From: Salinicoccus kekensis
GTDB lineage: Bacteria; Bacillota; Bacilli; Staphylococcales; Salinicoccaceae
Reading direction: 5' to 3'
Assembly: GCF_900220995.1 (NCBI RefSeq)
Contig: NZ_OBQF01000007.1
Location: forward strand, 1-64,000
Length of the DNA: 64,000 nucleotides
Positions 51,802 to 59,822 of this stretch are shown here, piece by piece; the first letter of the stretch is position 1, and each line of letters begins with the position of its first letter. Both the position numbers and the translations under genes were made by a program. The notes under the pieces are model-generated. The model was not told the origin of the DNA, did no database searches, and saw only the letters and a program-made list of their open reading frames with translations.

Positions 51802-52286
51802 ACTTTGACTTCCCCTTTCTCCAAAACAAAGTTTTTGATGACTTCATGTTTCTTCAAGTCCTCGTACATTTTTGACATCGGCTCATATAAGTAATACTTT
51901 GAATTTCCAAACTTGGACGTTCTTCTTTCCACCTGATAAGGCACATGGAAAGCGTCCACATAATCACACTCTATAATGGGCACTTTCCAGACCCTTCTTT
52001 TGTAAATAAAATACTTCCTTAAGGCTTCCTTGCTCTTTTCATAGAAATCATCACTCTCAATTTCTTCAGGGATGATTGATGCTTCATCCACTTCAAGAGG
52101 AGTGGCCTCGGGCACTTCATCGACTATGCCGACGTATCCCGTTACGCCATCACCGACTGTCATGACAAGTTCCCGCCGTGTACCGAATATGGTCCTGAAT
52201 GTCACTTTCCACACTGCAATGTGTCTTGGATAATAATAAGTTTCCAACTCTGGCTTCAGTTCCGCACCAACGCTTCTGATCTCCAT
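51798..52286 (-). CDS. Conserved-looking protein of the dehydrogenase/symporter operon, unknown
   Basis: 162 residues, soluble, no signal peptide. Visible elements are YYYPRHIAVWKVTFRTIFGTRRELVMTVGDGVTGYVGIVD, with VWKVPIIECDYVDAFHVPYQVERR in the second half. The first part resembles a beta-rich PepSY or small-molecule-binding fold, but I do not recognise it. It lies between the alcohol dehydrogenase (4 bases away) and the accessory protein (overlap), so it belongs to this pathway. Confidence 0.6.
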   Translation of the reverse strand: MEIRSVGAELKPELETYYYPRHIAVWKVTFRTIFGTRRELVMTVGDGVTGYVGIVDEVPEATPLEVDEASIIPEEIESDDFYEKSKEALRKYFIYKRRVWKVPIIECDYVDAFHVPYQVERRTSKFGNSKYYLYEPMSKMYEDLKKHEVIKNFVLEKGEVKV

Positions 52287-52289
52287 GGC

Positions 52290-53378
52290 CTAGCCCTCAA
52301 AAGTGATCGAAGCTCTGTTCACTTTCCTTGCCGCCGACTGATCCAAGGCTTCCTTAATGTTTTCAAAAGTGAACTCCCCGTCGATCATATCCTCAAATGG
52401 ATATTTATCAATATTCTTTTCCAGGAAATCCAGTGACTTCTTCAAATACCACGGATGATATCTTACAATCGGATAGATTGTTATCGATTTTCTGGTCAAA
52501 AGTCCTGGATCGAATTCCGTCGTCTTGCCCGGGGATACATTTCCGATACTCACGTATCTTCCTCCGCCGGCCACAAGGTGGATGCCTTCCTGGAATGCGG
52601 CAGGTACACCGGATAACTCCATACCGACATCCGCACCTTCTCCACCAGTCAAAGCTTTCACCCTTTCCGCTCTTTCTTCCGGTGTTTTGTATTCATTCAT
52701 ATCGATGACATGGTCCGCACCGAATTTCTTCGCATTCTCAAGCCTCGGCGCCACGCCGTCGATGACGATGACTGTCGCACCCTTCTCCTTGGCGATGGCC
52801 GCCGCATTGAGACCAAGACCACCGGCACCCTGTATAACGACGGATTCACCGTACTTCAATTCCGCTCTATCAAGGCCAAAGTACACTTGAGATAGTGCAC
52901 AGTTCGCACTGGCCGCCACTTTGTCAGGGATGTTGTCCGGCACTTTATAGAAATAAACATCCGGGTGCACATAATAATGAGAAGCAAAACTGCCATGGAA
53001 ATGAGGTGCTTCCGCCGCCGGCTTGTTCCAGAATTCATAGGCATTCTCACATAGATTGAACTCGCCTTTTCTACACATCGCACACTTTCTGCATGTCTGG
53101 AAATATGTAGATGTGATGCGGTCCCCTTCCTTGATCTCTTCCCCGCTGAAATCAGTCACTGTGCCTTCACCAAGTTCTGCGATTTCCCCGACCATTTCAT
53201 GACCGAGCACACCTTGTTTCTTCGTTGGGTGATGGCCTTTCCAAATATGAATTTCTGAACCGCATACATTTGTCCTCAACACTTTAAGCAGCATCGCTCC
53301 TTTTTCCGGTGTCGGCAAATCATAATTCTCAACTTCCATTGTTTCAGGCTGCTTCATTTCGGCTACTTTACCCTTCAT
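52290..53378 (-). CDS. Zinc-dependent alcohol/polyol dehydrogenase (MDR family)
   Basis: 362 residues of medium-chain dehydrogenase type. The catalytic zinc site is NVCGSEIHIWKGHHP and GHEMVGEIAELG; the structural zinc site is CRKCAMCRKGEFNLC (four cysteines); the cofactor motif is VIQGAGGLGLNAAAIAKEKG. Substrate likely a secondary alcohol or sugar alcohol. A cre site precedes it, inside the operon. Confidence 0.88.
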   Translation of the reverse strand: MKGKVAEMKQPETMEVENYDLPTPEKGAMLLKVLRTNVCGSEIHIWKGHHPTKKQGVLGHEMVGEIAELGEGTVTDFSGEEIKEGDRITSTYFQTCRKCAMCRKGEFNLCENAYEFWNKPAAEAPHFHGSFASHYYVHPDVYFYKVPDNIPDKVAASANCALSQVYFGLDRAELKYGESVVIQGAGGLGLNAAAIAKEKGATVIVIDGVAPRLENAKKFGADHVIDMNEYKTPEERAERVKALTGGEGADVGMELSGVPAAFQEGIHLVAGGGRYVSIGNVSPGKTTEFDPGLLTRKSITIYPIVRYHPWYLKKSLDFLEKNIDKYPFEDMIDGEFTFENIKEALDQSAARKVNRASITFEG

Positions 53379-53403
53379 TTTAAAACCCCTCTTAAATTAT
53401 TTT

Positions 53404-53417
53404 TGTAGGCGCTTACA
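53404..53417. promoter_or_regulatory. cre site between the two dehydrogenase genes
   Basis: TGTAGGCGCTTACA, a near-perfect palindrome which read on the other strand is TGTAAGCGCCTACA and matches the CcpA consensus except for one position. Located in the 52-base gap between the aldehyde and alcohol dehydrogenase genes; could act as a road-block. Confidence 0.6.
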
Positions 53418-53430
53418 AATGACTTAAAGA

Positions 53431-54873
53431 TCATTTGCTGATTTTTATGGCGACGTTCTTGACCTGCGTATAATGCTTGAGTGACTCGAGACCTTTTTCC
53501 CTGCCGAAGCCGCTCTTGCCCTGGCCGCCGAAAGGCATCTCGACACCACCGCCTGCGCCGTAATTATTCACGAACACCTGTCCCGACCTGACTCTTTGTG
53601 ATAACCATAGTGCCTTGTTGATATTGCTTGTCCAAATACCGGTCACGAGTCCATACTCCGTGGAGTTCGCAAGTTCCAACGCTTCTTCAATCGTCTCAAA
53701 TTCGAATGCTGCGACCACCGGCCCGAAAAGCTCCTCCTGTGCCAGTCTGCTGTCCTTCGATTTCGGGATGACCAGTGTCGGTTCAAAGAATAATCCGCTC
53801 GTCATATCTTCTCTCGCTTTTCCGCCTCTTATGATCTCGGTGCCCTCTTCATCAGCGACTTCCATATACTTTTTAAGATTTTCCATCTGCTTTTCAGAAA
53901 CTACAGGCCCCATCTGTTTATCGTTGATTCCCGGTCCGATCGTCACCTCGTTCATGATTTCAGTGACCCTCTCCAGGAACTTGTCTTTTATACTTTTTTC
54001 AACCAATAACCTGCTGCCTGCCGTACATGTCTGGCCGCTGTTCTGGATGATGGTCTTAACGACCCAGTTTGCCGCTTCTTCCAGATCCGCATCAGCGAAG
54101 ACGATGTTCGGTGATTTACCACCCAGCTCAAGCGTCAGTGATTTAATATGTTTTGCAGCATTCTTCATCACTGCAGATCCTGTAGGCACTGAACCCGTGA
54201 ATGTAATATGATCAATGTCCGGGTGCTGCGAAAGTGCATCTCCCGCTTCATGGCCATAACCAGTCACCACGTTGAAGACACCTGCAGGCAAATCAGTCTG
54301 CTCAATCAGTTCCGCAATCTTCAAAGTTGTGATGGATGTATCTTCAGCAGGTTTGACCACTACAGTGTTCCCTGCTGCGAGAGCCGGTGCAACACTTCTC
54401 GCCGTCATCTGCAGTGGATAATTCCATGGCACGATGTGAGCGGTTACACCAAACGGTTCGCGAACGGTGTAATCGAGCATCTCACTGTTGATGGGTATCG
54501 TTTCCCCCAGGATTTTATCTGCCGCACCCCCGAAATATTCAAAATATCTCGCTGCGACTTCAACATCCGCATATGCCTGAGTCAAAGGTTTCCCCATATC
54601 CAGCGTTTCAAGTTTAGCCAGTTCATCCTTGTTCTCTCGGATCAGACCGGCTATCCTCAACAGAATTCTTGAGCGCTCCGCCGGCAGGATTTCCCTCCAC
54701 TCGACTGACTTGAATGCCTCGCTTGCTGCCTGTACCGCTTTATCTATATCTTCGGTGCTGCCTCGCGGGAATTCCGCCAATACTTCCATATTCGCAGGAT
54801 TTTTCGTTTGAATCGTTTCGCCGCTGCTGCCTTTTACCCACTGGTTGTCAATGAACATCTTCAAAGAATCCAT
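53431..54873 (-). CDS. NAD-dependent aldehyde dehydrogenase (betaine aldehyde dehydrogenase-like)
   Basis: 480 residues, ALDH superfamily. Catalytic residues visible: VPWNYPL, the general base Glu in LTLELGGKSPNIV, the nucleophile Cys in NSGQTCTAGSRLLVE, and the C-terminal EELFGPVVAAFEF and MPFGGQGKSGFGRE. Close to the betaine aldehyde dehydrogenase type, but no choline gene is nearby, so the substrate is probably an aldehyde made by the next enzyme. First gene of the operon. Confidence 0.9.
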   Translation of the reverse strand: MDSLKMFIDNQWVKGSSGETIQTKNPANMEVLAEFPRGSTEDIDKAVQAASEAFKSVEWREILPAERSRILLRIAGLIRENKDELAKLETLDMGKPLTQAYADVEVAARYFEYFGGAADKILGETIPINSEMLDYTVREPFGVTAHIVPWNYPLQMTARSVAPALAAGNTVVVKPAEDTSITTLKIAELIEQTDLPAGVFNVVTGYGHEAGDALSQHPDIDHITFTGSVPTGSAVMKNAAKHIKSLTLELGGKSPNIVFADADLEEAANWVVKTIIQNSGQTCTAGSRLLVEKSIKDKFLERVTEIMNEVTIGPGINDKQMGPVVSEKQMENLKKYMEVADEEGTEIIRGGKAREDMTSGLFFEPTLVIPKSKDSRLAQEELFGPVVAAFEFETIEEALELANSTEYGLVTGIWTSNINKALWLSQRVRSGQVFVNNYGAGGGVEMPFGGQGKSGFGREKGLESLKHYTQVKNVAIKISK

Positions 54874-54912
54874 CTTTTCCCCCTTGTTTAAAATGAATAA
54901 TAAACCTTGTCA

Positions 54913-54961
54913 GGATATTGTATCCAATTTAAATATTATTGTATGCGATTCCATTTGTCAA
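54913..54961 (-). promoter_or_regulatory. Promoter and operators of the aldehyde dehydrogenase operon
   Basis: Minus strand TTGACA (54956-54961), 17 bases, TAATAT (54933-54938). Two direct copies of GSATACAAT lie 21 bases apart, one in the spacer (54938-54946) and one just downstream (54917-54925), the latter part of the palindrome GGATACAATATCC (54913-54925). Two helical turns between half-sites suggest cooperative repressor binding. No regulator gene is next to it. Confidence 0.65.
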
Positions 54962-55106
54962 TGACTTATCTAACTATTCAAAAGATTTTTATTTTTGATA
55001 AGCGAGCATCTGGGACATTAGAGGAAATAATGACAGGACTGGATAGATTCATTTGATGTCAAAACTTGTTATCCCTGTGCACTACTACAGTATTTGACGT
55101 AATAAA

Positions 55107-55142
55107 AACCGCTGAAGATTCCATTCAGGATTTTCAGCGGTT
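55107..55142 (-). terminator. Terminator of the LLM monooxygenase gene, beyond a repeat array
   Basis: 10-bp perfect stem AACCGCTGAA / TTCAGCGGTT, 16-base loop, followed on the minus strand by TTTTATTACG. It lies 280 bases beyond the LLM stop codon, so the array at 55184-55384 is probably transcribed. Between here and the operon promoter (54962-55100) I see nothing. Confidence 0.8.
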
Positions 55143-55183
55143 CTGTCATAGAGTTCTTTATGAAAAGCAGATGTATCCTCATC

Positions 55184-55384
55184 AATCCGATTTCAAACGC
55201 ACCTCCACAGGCCTTCAAATCGGAATTCAAGTACGAATCCGATCTCGACGCCCATTTTAGAGGTGGCAAATCGTTTTGCGCAATCAAATCCGAGCTCATG
55301 GCATACTTTAAAGCCTCCAAATCGGAATCCGGGTAAAAATCCGAGCTCATGAAGTATTTTGAGGCCCTGAGATCGGAATCTGCT
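55184..55384. repeat. Tandem array of a 51-52-bp hairpin unit (4 copies)
   Basis: AATCCGA begins at 55184, 55236, 55287 and 55339 (52, 51 and 52 apart). Unit 1 has TCCGATTT closed by AAATCGGA after a 23-base loop, and unit 3 TCCGAGCT with AAATCGGA. Unit 4 has TCCGAGCT with AGATCGGA, where a change in one arm is answered in the other. Unit 2 has lost its second arm. No reading frame. Confidence 0.9.
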
Positions 55385-55420
55385 TTTTACACATATTGTA
55401 GGTCTTAATATGCAGTATTT

Positions 55421-56428
55421 TTAGTCTTCAAACCACAAATCAGCAAGCAGCTCCATCGACTGCTTCCGCTTCTCCGGGTCGTGTGTGTATGTGACGACAA
55501 TCAATTCGTCCACTCCGGTCTCTTCGACGAAGGATTCGAGCTTCTTCTTGACCGTCTCCGGGGAGCCGACGGCTTTCAAACTGAACATACCGTCCATCAT
55601 GGCACGTTCTGCTTCGGTGCCGAGTTCTTCTGGATCGACAGGCGGCTGCAGCGGACGCTGTCTGCCGGTCTGCATATCCATAAGCATCTGTTGGGAAGTC
55701 GTCCACAGTTTTTCCGCTTCCTCATCCGTCGGCGCAACGATCACGTTGATGCCTGCCATGACGTAAGGGGCATCAATCTGTGCCGTCGGTGATTCGGTTG
55801 AGAATGCCGAGCGGTAGATGTCGATCTTCTCCTTATAGTTATCCGGCGTGAAGTGCGTCGCAATGGAGTAAGGCAGGCCGAGCTGGCCGGCGATGGAGGC
55901 ACCGTTCACGCTTGAGCCGAGTACCCAAATCGGGATGTTCGTCCCTGTGCCCACCGTTGAAGTGACCGGGACGCTCTTGCCCATACCTTCATCGCTGAAC
56001 CAGCCGATCATATCGTAAATCGAGTTCGCAAAGTTCTGCGCATCACTGCTCGAACGCGTGATGAGCTGGGAGGTTCTGCCGTCCGTCCCCGGTGCACGCC
56101 CGAGTCCGAGGTCGACCCTATCCGGATGCATCTGTGCGATCGTGCCGAAGTTTTCCGCCACCTGAAGCGGTGAATGGTTCGGCAGCATGATCCCTCCTGA
56201 TCCTACGCGGATTTTCTCCGTCCGGTCCGCCGCCATGCCGATCAGCTGCGCCGTCGCCGCTGACGCCAGGCTCTTCGTATTATGGTGCTCTGCAAACCAG
56301 AGCCTTTTGAACCCGAGCTTATCCACAAGTTCCGCATTTTCCATCGCAGCCTCGATAGATTCCCTCACCGTCTGGCCTTCGGATATGCCGACAAGCTCCA
56401 GTAGATTGATTGGTACATGTTTCGTCAT
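55421..56428 (-). CDS. LLM-class flavin-dependent monooxygenase (luciferase-like)
   Basis: 335 residues, the same subgroup as the gene at 16107: NLLELVGISEGQTVRESIEAAMENAELVDKLGFKRLWFAEHHNT, IRVGSGGIMLPNHSPLQVAENFGTI, VDLGLGRAPGTDGRTS and WVLGSSVNGASIAGQLGLPYSIA. Reduced flavin-dependent; substrate unknown. Monocistronic. Confidence 0.87.
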   Translation of the reverse strand: MTKHVPINLLELVGISEGQTVRESIEAAMENAELVDKLGFKRLWFAEHHNTKSLASAATAQLIGMAADRTEKIRVGSGGIMLPNHSPLQVAENFGTIAQMHPDRVDLGLGRAPGTDGRTSQLITRSSSDAQNFANSIYDMIGWFSDEGMGKSVPVTSTVGTGTNIPIWVLGSSVNGASIAGQLGLPYSIATHFTPDNYKEKIDIYRSAFSTESPTAQIDAPYVMAGINVIVAPTDEEAEKLWTTSQQMLMDMQTGRQRPLQPPVDPEELGTEAERAMMDGMFSLKAVGSPETVKKKLESFVEETGVDELIVVTYTHDPEKRKQSMELLADLWFED

Positions 56429-56709
56429 TTGATCCGTACTCCTTCATATATAGTTACATTTAATCATGATTGATAGAAAAGTTTTCCATAGAACACCGTA
56501 TCATTATCAGGAAACTCCCTCAAATGATTGGCTCTTTAACAATTCGTAGTATCGTGCTGAATCTTCCAATTTCAGTCCACCCGAATCAATAAAAACCACT
56601 ATTATTATTGTAATATTACCCAAATCCACCTCCCCATTCTTCAATTTTTATGTATAATATATGAAATAATCAACTATATCATTGCAGGAAACATAAAAGG
56701 GGTTAACTT

Positions 56710-58143
56710 ATGGCTTGGTACATCGGATATTTCGTAATATATTTCATCTTCATGCTCGGCATCGCCTTCTGGTATTTCAGAAGGATAGAAACATATGAGG
56801 ATTATCTGATCAGCGGATGGAACACCGGTTTCTGGAAAATCACCGGTACGGTCATCAGCACATTCTGCGGGGCCGCGGTGTTCATCGGCTGGATGGGGCT
56901 CGGTTTCACCGTCGGATTATCCGGCTACTGGAAGTTCGCGTTCGTTGCGATTTTATTCTCACTGATCCTCATCCTTGGATTCGCCAAGCCGCTTAGGCGC
57001 CAGAGGCTGATCACGCTTGCCGACCTGTTCACGGTGCGGTTCGGCGGCAGCGCTGGAATCATCCCGTCTGTGCTGTCCGCATTCATCTACTCGGTGCCGA
57101 CGACGGCACTCCAGCTTGTCGGCATGTCGACGGTGTTCAACATCACATTGGATATCAGCGTCCCTGTCGGCATATTCATCTCATTTGCCGTCATACTGAT
57201 ATTCTCGGTCATCGGCGGACTGCCGGCGACAATACTTACAGATGCGATCCAGTCGATCATCATCATTATCGGTGTGGTTGTACTCGCAATCGTGACGATC
57301 AACCATGTCGGCGGACTCGGTACGCTGTTTGAAAACAGCGCATCTGAATACATCAACTTCACCGGGCCGGACGGCCTGAATGAAATACTGCTTTACGCAT
57401 TATCCGTCGGCCCGTTCTACCTCGTCTGGCAGTCGACATGGCAGAGGATTTTTGCAGCGAAAGATGAAAAGACGGCGGTTCGTGCGAACTCTCTCGGCTT
57501 CATCATCGCGGGGCTCGTCGCATTCCTGCCATTCCTGATCGGTTTGGCTGCACGCCAGTTTGTGCCGCTCGACATGCATCCGGACCTCGTGTTCTCATAT
57601 GTCACGGATACATTGATGGCAAGCCCGATCGGCGGCATCGTCTTCCTCGGGCTGCTTGCGGCACTCATGACCGGGGCAACGTCATTCATACTGCAGGGCT
57701 CGAGCAACCTGACAGTCGACATCTATAATAATTTCATCAATAAAAATGCAGGGCCTAAACGGATGCTCGCGGCATCGAGGATATCGGTCGTCATCATCAT
57801 CAGTCTTGCATGCCTGTTCGCCTATACGATAGAAGATATCGCAACGACCTATCAGTGGGCGCTCAGACTGACGGCAACAATCATGGTCTTCCCATTCCTC
57901 GCCGTGATGTTCTGGAAGCGCGTGACAAAGGCAGGCATGCTCACCAGCATGATCGGTACGGCGGTCCTTGTACTCGCCTACCCGTTCCTGCCGATCGGCA
58001 TGGATCATGCACTGTTCGGCTTCACCGTCTCATTCGTCCTGCTCGTCGGGGTCAGCCTCATGACGCAGCATGCGGAAAGTGAGACGGTGCAGGCGGCATA
58101 TTTTGAAAAACTTGAAAATCCCAATTTGAAGGAGCGTTCATAA
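56710..58143 (+). CDS. Sodium:solute symporter (SSS family)
   Basis: 477 residues, about 13 helices: YFRRIETYEDYLISGWNTGFWKITGTVISTFCGAAVFIGWMGLGF at the N-terminus and the ATSFILQGSSNLTVDIYNNF stretch near the sodium site. It differs from the symporter at 50164. The start ATG has AAAAGGGG upstream. The last base of its stop codon is the first base of the next start, so it is coupled to the amidohydrolase and presumably imports that enzyme's substrate. Confidence 0.88.
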   Translation: MAWYIGYFVIYFIFMLGIAFWYFRRIETYEDYLISGWNTGFWKITGTVISTFCGAAVFIGWMGLGFTVGLSGYWKFAFVAILFSLILILGFAKPLRRQRLITLADLFTVRFGGSAGIIPSVLSAFIYSVPTTALQLVGMSTVFNITLDISVPVGIFISFAVILIFSVIGGLPATILTDAIQSIIIIIGVVVLAIVTINHVGGLGTLFENSASEYINFTGPDGLNEILLYALSVGPFYLVWQSTWQRIFAAKDEKTAVRANSLGFIIAGLVAFLPFLIGLAARQFVPLDMHPDLVFSYVTDTLMASPIGGIVFLGLLAALMTGATSFILQGSSNLTVDIYNNFINKNAGPKRMLAASRISVVIIISLACLFAYTIEDIATTYQWALRLTATIMVFPFLAVMFWKRVTKAGMLTSMIGTAVLVLAYPFLPIGMDHALFGFTVSFVLLVGVSLMTQHAESETVQAAYFEKLENPNLKERS

Positions 58144-59762
58144 TGGACAATATCAAGCTGATCATAAATGCAAAAGTACTTGATGTAATCAACGGCACAC
58201 ATGAATTATCATCAGTGGAAATAAAGGACGGAAGGATTGCGGCAATCGAACCGCAGAAAAATTACCGCGTGGATGAAGGGGAAGGGATACTCGACCTCAC
58301 CGGCAAGTTCCTCTCACCCGGCTTCATCGACACGCACAGCCACCTTGTGATGTACTCGAACTTCAGGCGCCAGCTGAACTGTTCGCCTGAAAACGTCTCA
58401 AGCATTGAAGATATGGTTGAAAAATTCAAAGCGGAACAAGACGTGATACTACGAGACGGCTGGCTCAGGGGGTACGGCTACAATGAATTTGAACTGGCTG
58501 AACAACGCCATCCGAACCGCTTCGACCTGGACCGGATCTCAACGGAGATCCCGATCTATGTCCAGCACAGTTCCGCCCATATGGGGGCAGTGAACACGAA
58601 GGCGCTTGAACTCATGGGCGTGGGGCTTGATGACCCGGACCCGGAAGGCGGACGATTCGAGCGTGATGAGAGCGGTCAGGTGAATGGTGTTTTATTCGAA
58701 TTCCCGGCACTGGATAAGGCGAAGGCCGTACTGCCGGAGATCGATGCAGGGGATCTTGCCAATGATATCGAGGGCGGCATCGCGGAGTACCAGTCACGCG
58801 GCATCACGAGTGCGACCGAAATGTGCGTCGGCCTCCTGAACGGCATCAACGACTGGCACGCAGCGATTGAATATTTGAAGCGCCCGCAGCACTTCAGGAC
58901 GCGCTTTGTGATCGACTATAAGCTGCTTTTGAATGATCCGGCGTTCGAAGGTGAAACGGGGGACTCGCTCCGTGAGAAGCTGGAAAGTTTGAGTGAAGGA
59001 TTCGCCACGCTCGGCGGCGCGAAGTTCTTCAATGACGGCTCGATCCAGATCCATACCGCGGCACTCCGCGAGGATTACTATGACGGCACGAAGTCGGATG
59101 ACACGCAGTTCACGGAAGAAGAGCTCATAGAACTCTTCACCCACTTCCAGAAACTCGGCTATCCGCTCATCACCCATGCGAACGGCGACAAGGCGGCGGA
59201 AGCGGTCATCGATGCATATGTGAAGACTCGTGATCATAAGAGGACGAAGATACAAAACCGCGTGGAACACCTTCAGACGGTGAATAAGAAAGACATAAAG
59301 AAGATGGTCAATAATGACATCGGCGGCTCGTTCTTTATGAACCACATCTACTACTTCGGAGACGTGCATAAGGCGAAGTTCCTGGGACCGGAACGTGCGG
59401 AGAACCTTGAACCCGTCCGCTGGGCGGAGGATGCCGGCATGACGTTCACGATCCATTCCGACTGTCCGGTGACCGACATCTCCCCGCTCCACTCCATCGG
59501 CATCGCAGTGGATCGGAAGACGCGGAACGGTGATGTTCTCGGTGAGAAACAGAAGCTCACAAGGGTTGAAGCTTACCGTAAGATGACGTTGGACGCTGCA
59601 AAGCTGAACGGCACGGACGATGTCGAAGGCACGGTCGAAGTCGGCAAATACGCAGACTTCGCGGTGCTCAGCCACAACCCGTTTAAAGAATCGAATACAC
59701 TGTCGGATGACCTCGTTCAGATGACGATTGTGGACGGCAGGATAGTGTACAAAAGATTTTAA
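58143..59762 (+). CDS. YtcJ-like metal-dependent amidohydrolase (Amidohydro_3)
   Basis: 539 residues. Features: FLSPGFIDTHSHLVMYSN (metal His pair), GAVNTKALELMGVGLDDPDPEGGRFERDESGQVNGVLFE, a HANGDKAAEAVIDAY motif, QNRVEHLQTV and IHSDCPVTDISPLHSIGIAVDR, ending with a metal-site return strand YADFAVLSHNPF. These fit the YtcJ/NfdA group of amidohydrolases. The substrate is unknown, likely an N-formylated or similar amide taken up by the neighbouring symporter. Starts at ATG overlapping the symporter stop by one base. Confidence 0.87.
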   Translation: MDNIKLIINAKVLDVINGTHELSSVEIKDGRIAAIEPQKNYRVDEGEGILDLTGKFLSPGFIDTHSHLVMYSNFRRQLNCSPENVSSIEDMVEKFKAEQDVILRDGWLRGYGYNEFELAEQRHPNRFDLDRISTEIPIYVQHSSAHMGAVNTKALELMGVGLDDPDPEGGRFERDESGQVNGVLFEFPALDKAKAVLPEIDAGDLANDIEGGIAEYQSRGITSATEMCVGLLNGINDWHAAIEYLKRPQHFRTRFVIDYKLLLNDPAFEGETGDSLREKLESLSEGFATLGGAKFFNDGSIQIHTAALREDYYDGTKSDDTQFTEEELIELFTHFQKLGYPLITHANGDKAAEAVIDAYVKTRDHKRTKIQNRVEHLQTVNKKDIKKMVNNDIGGSFFMNHIYYFGDVHKAKFLGPERAENLEPVRWAEDAGMTFTIHSDCPVTDISPLHSIGIAVDRKTRNGDVLGEKQKLTRVEAYRKMTLDAAKLNGTDDVEGTVEVGKYADFAVLSHNPFKESNTLSDDLVQMTIVDGRIVYKRF

Positions 59763-59770
59763 GAGACGAA

Positions 59771-59812
59771 AAATTTCCGGTGCAAGTACTATTGCACCGG
59801 AAATTTTTTATG
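59771..59812. terminator. Terminator of the symporter/amidohydrolase operon
   Basis: 15-bp perfect stem AAATTTCCGGTGCAA with its complement, loop GTACTA, then TTTTATG. It also ends the Mrr gene on the other strand. Confidence 0.92.
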
Positions 59813-59822
59813 TTCTGGAAAA

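Noticed and set aside
20033-55384. The regular repeat arrays as CRISPR arrays
   Set aside because: Units are similar over their whole length with no constant repeat plus unique spacer pattern, copy numbers are only 3-6, each array has a different sequence, and there are no cas genes.
58794-59675. A 293-codon frame opposite the amidohydrolase gene, and a 297-codon frame at 30265-31158 opposite the helicase gene
   Set aside because: Both are shadows of genes with strong family motifs; high Arg/His/Val content and no ribosome site.
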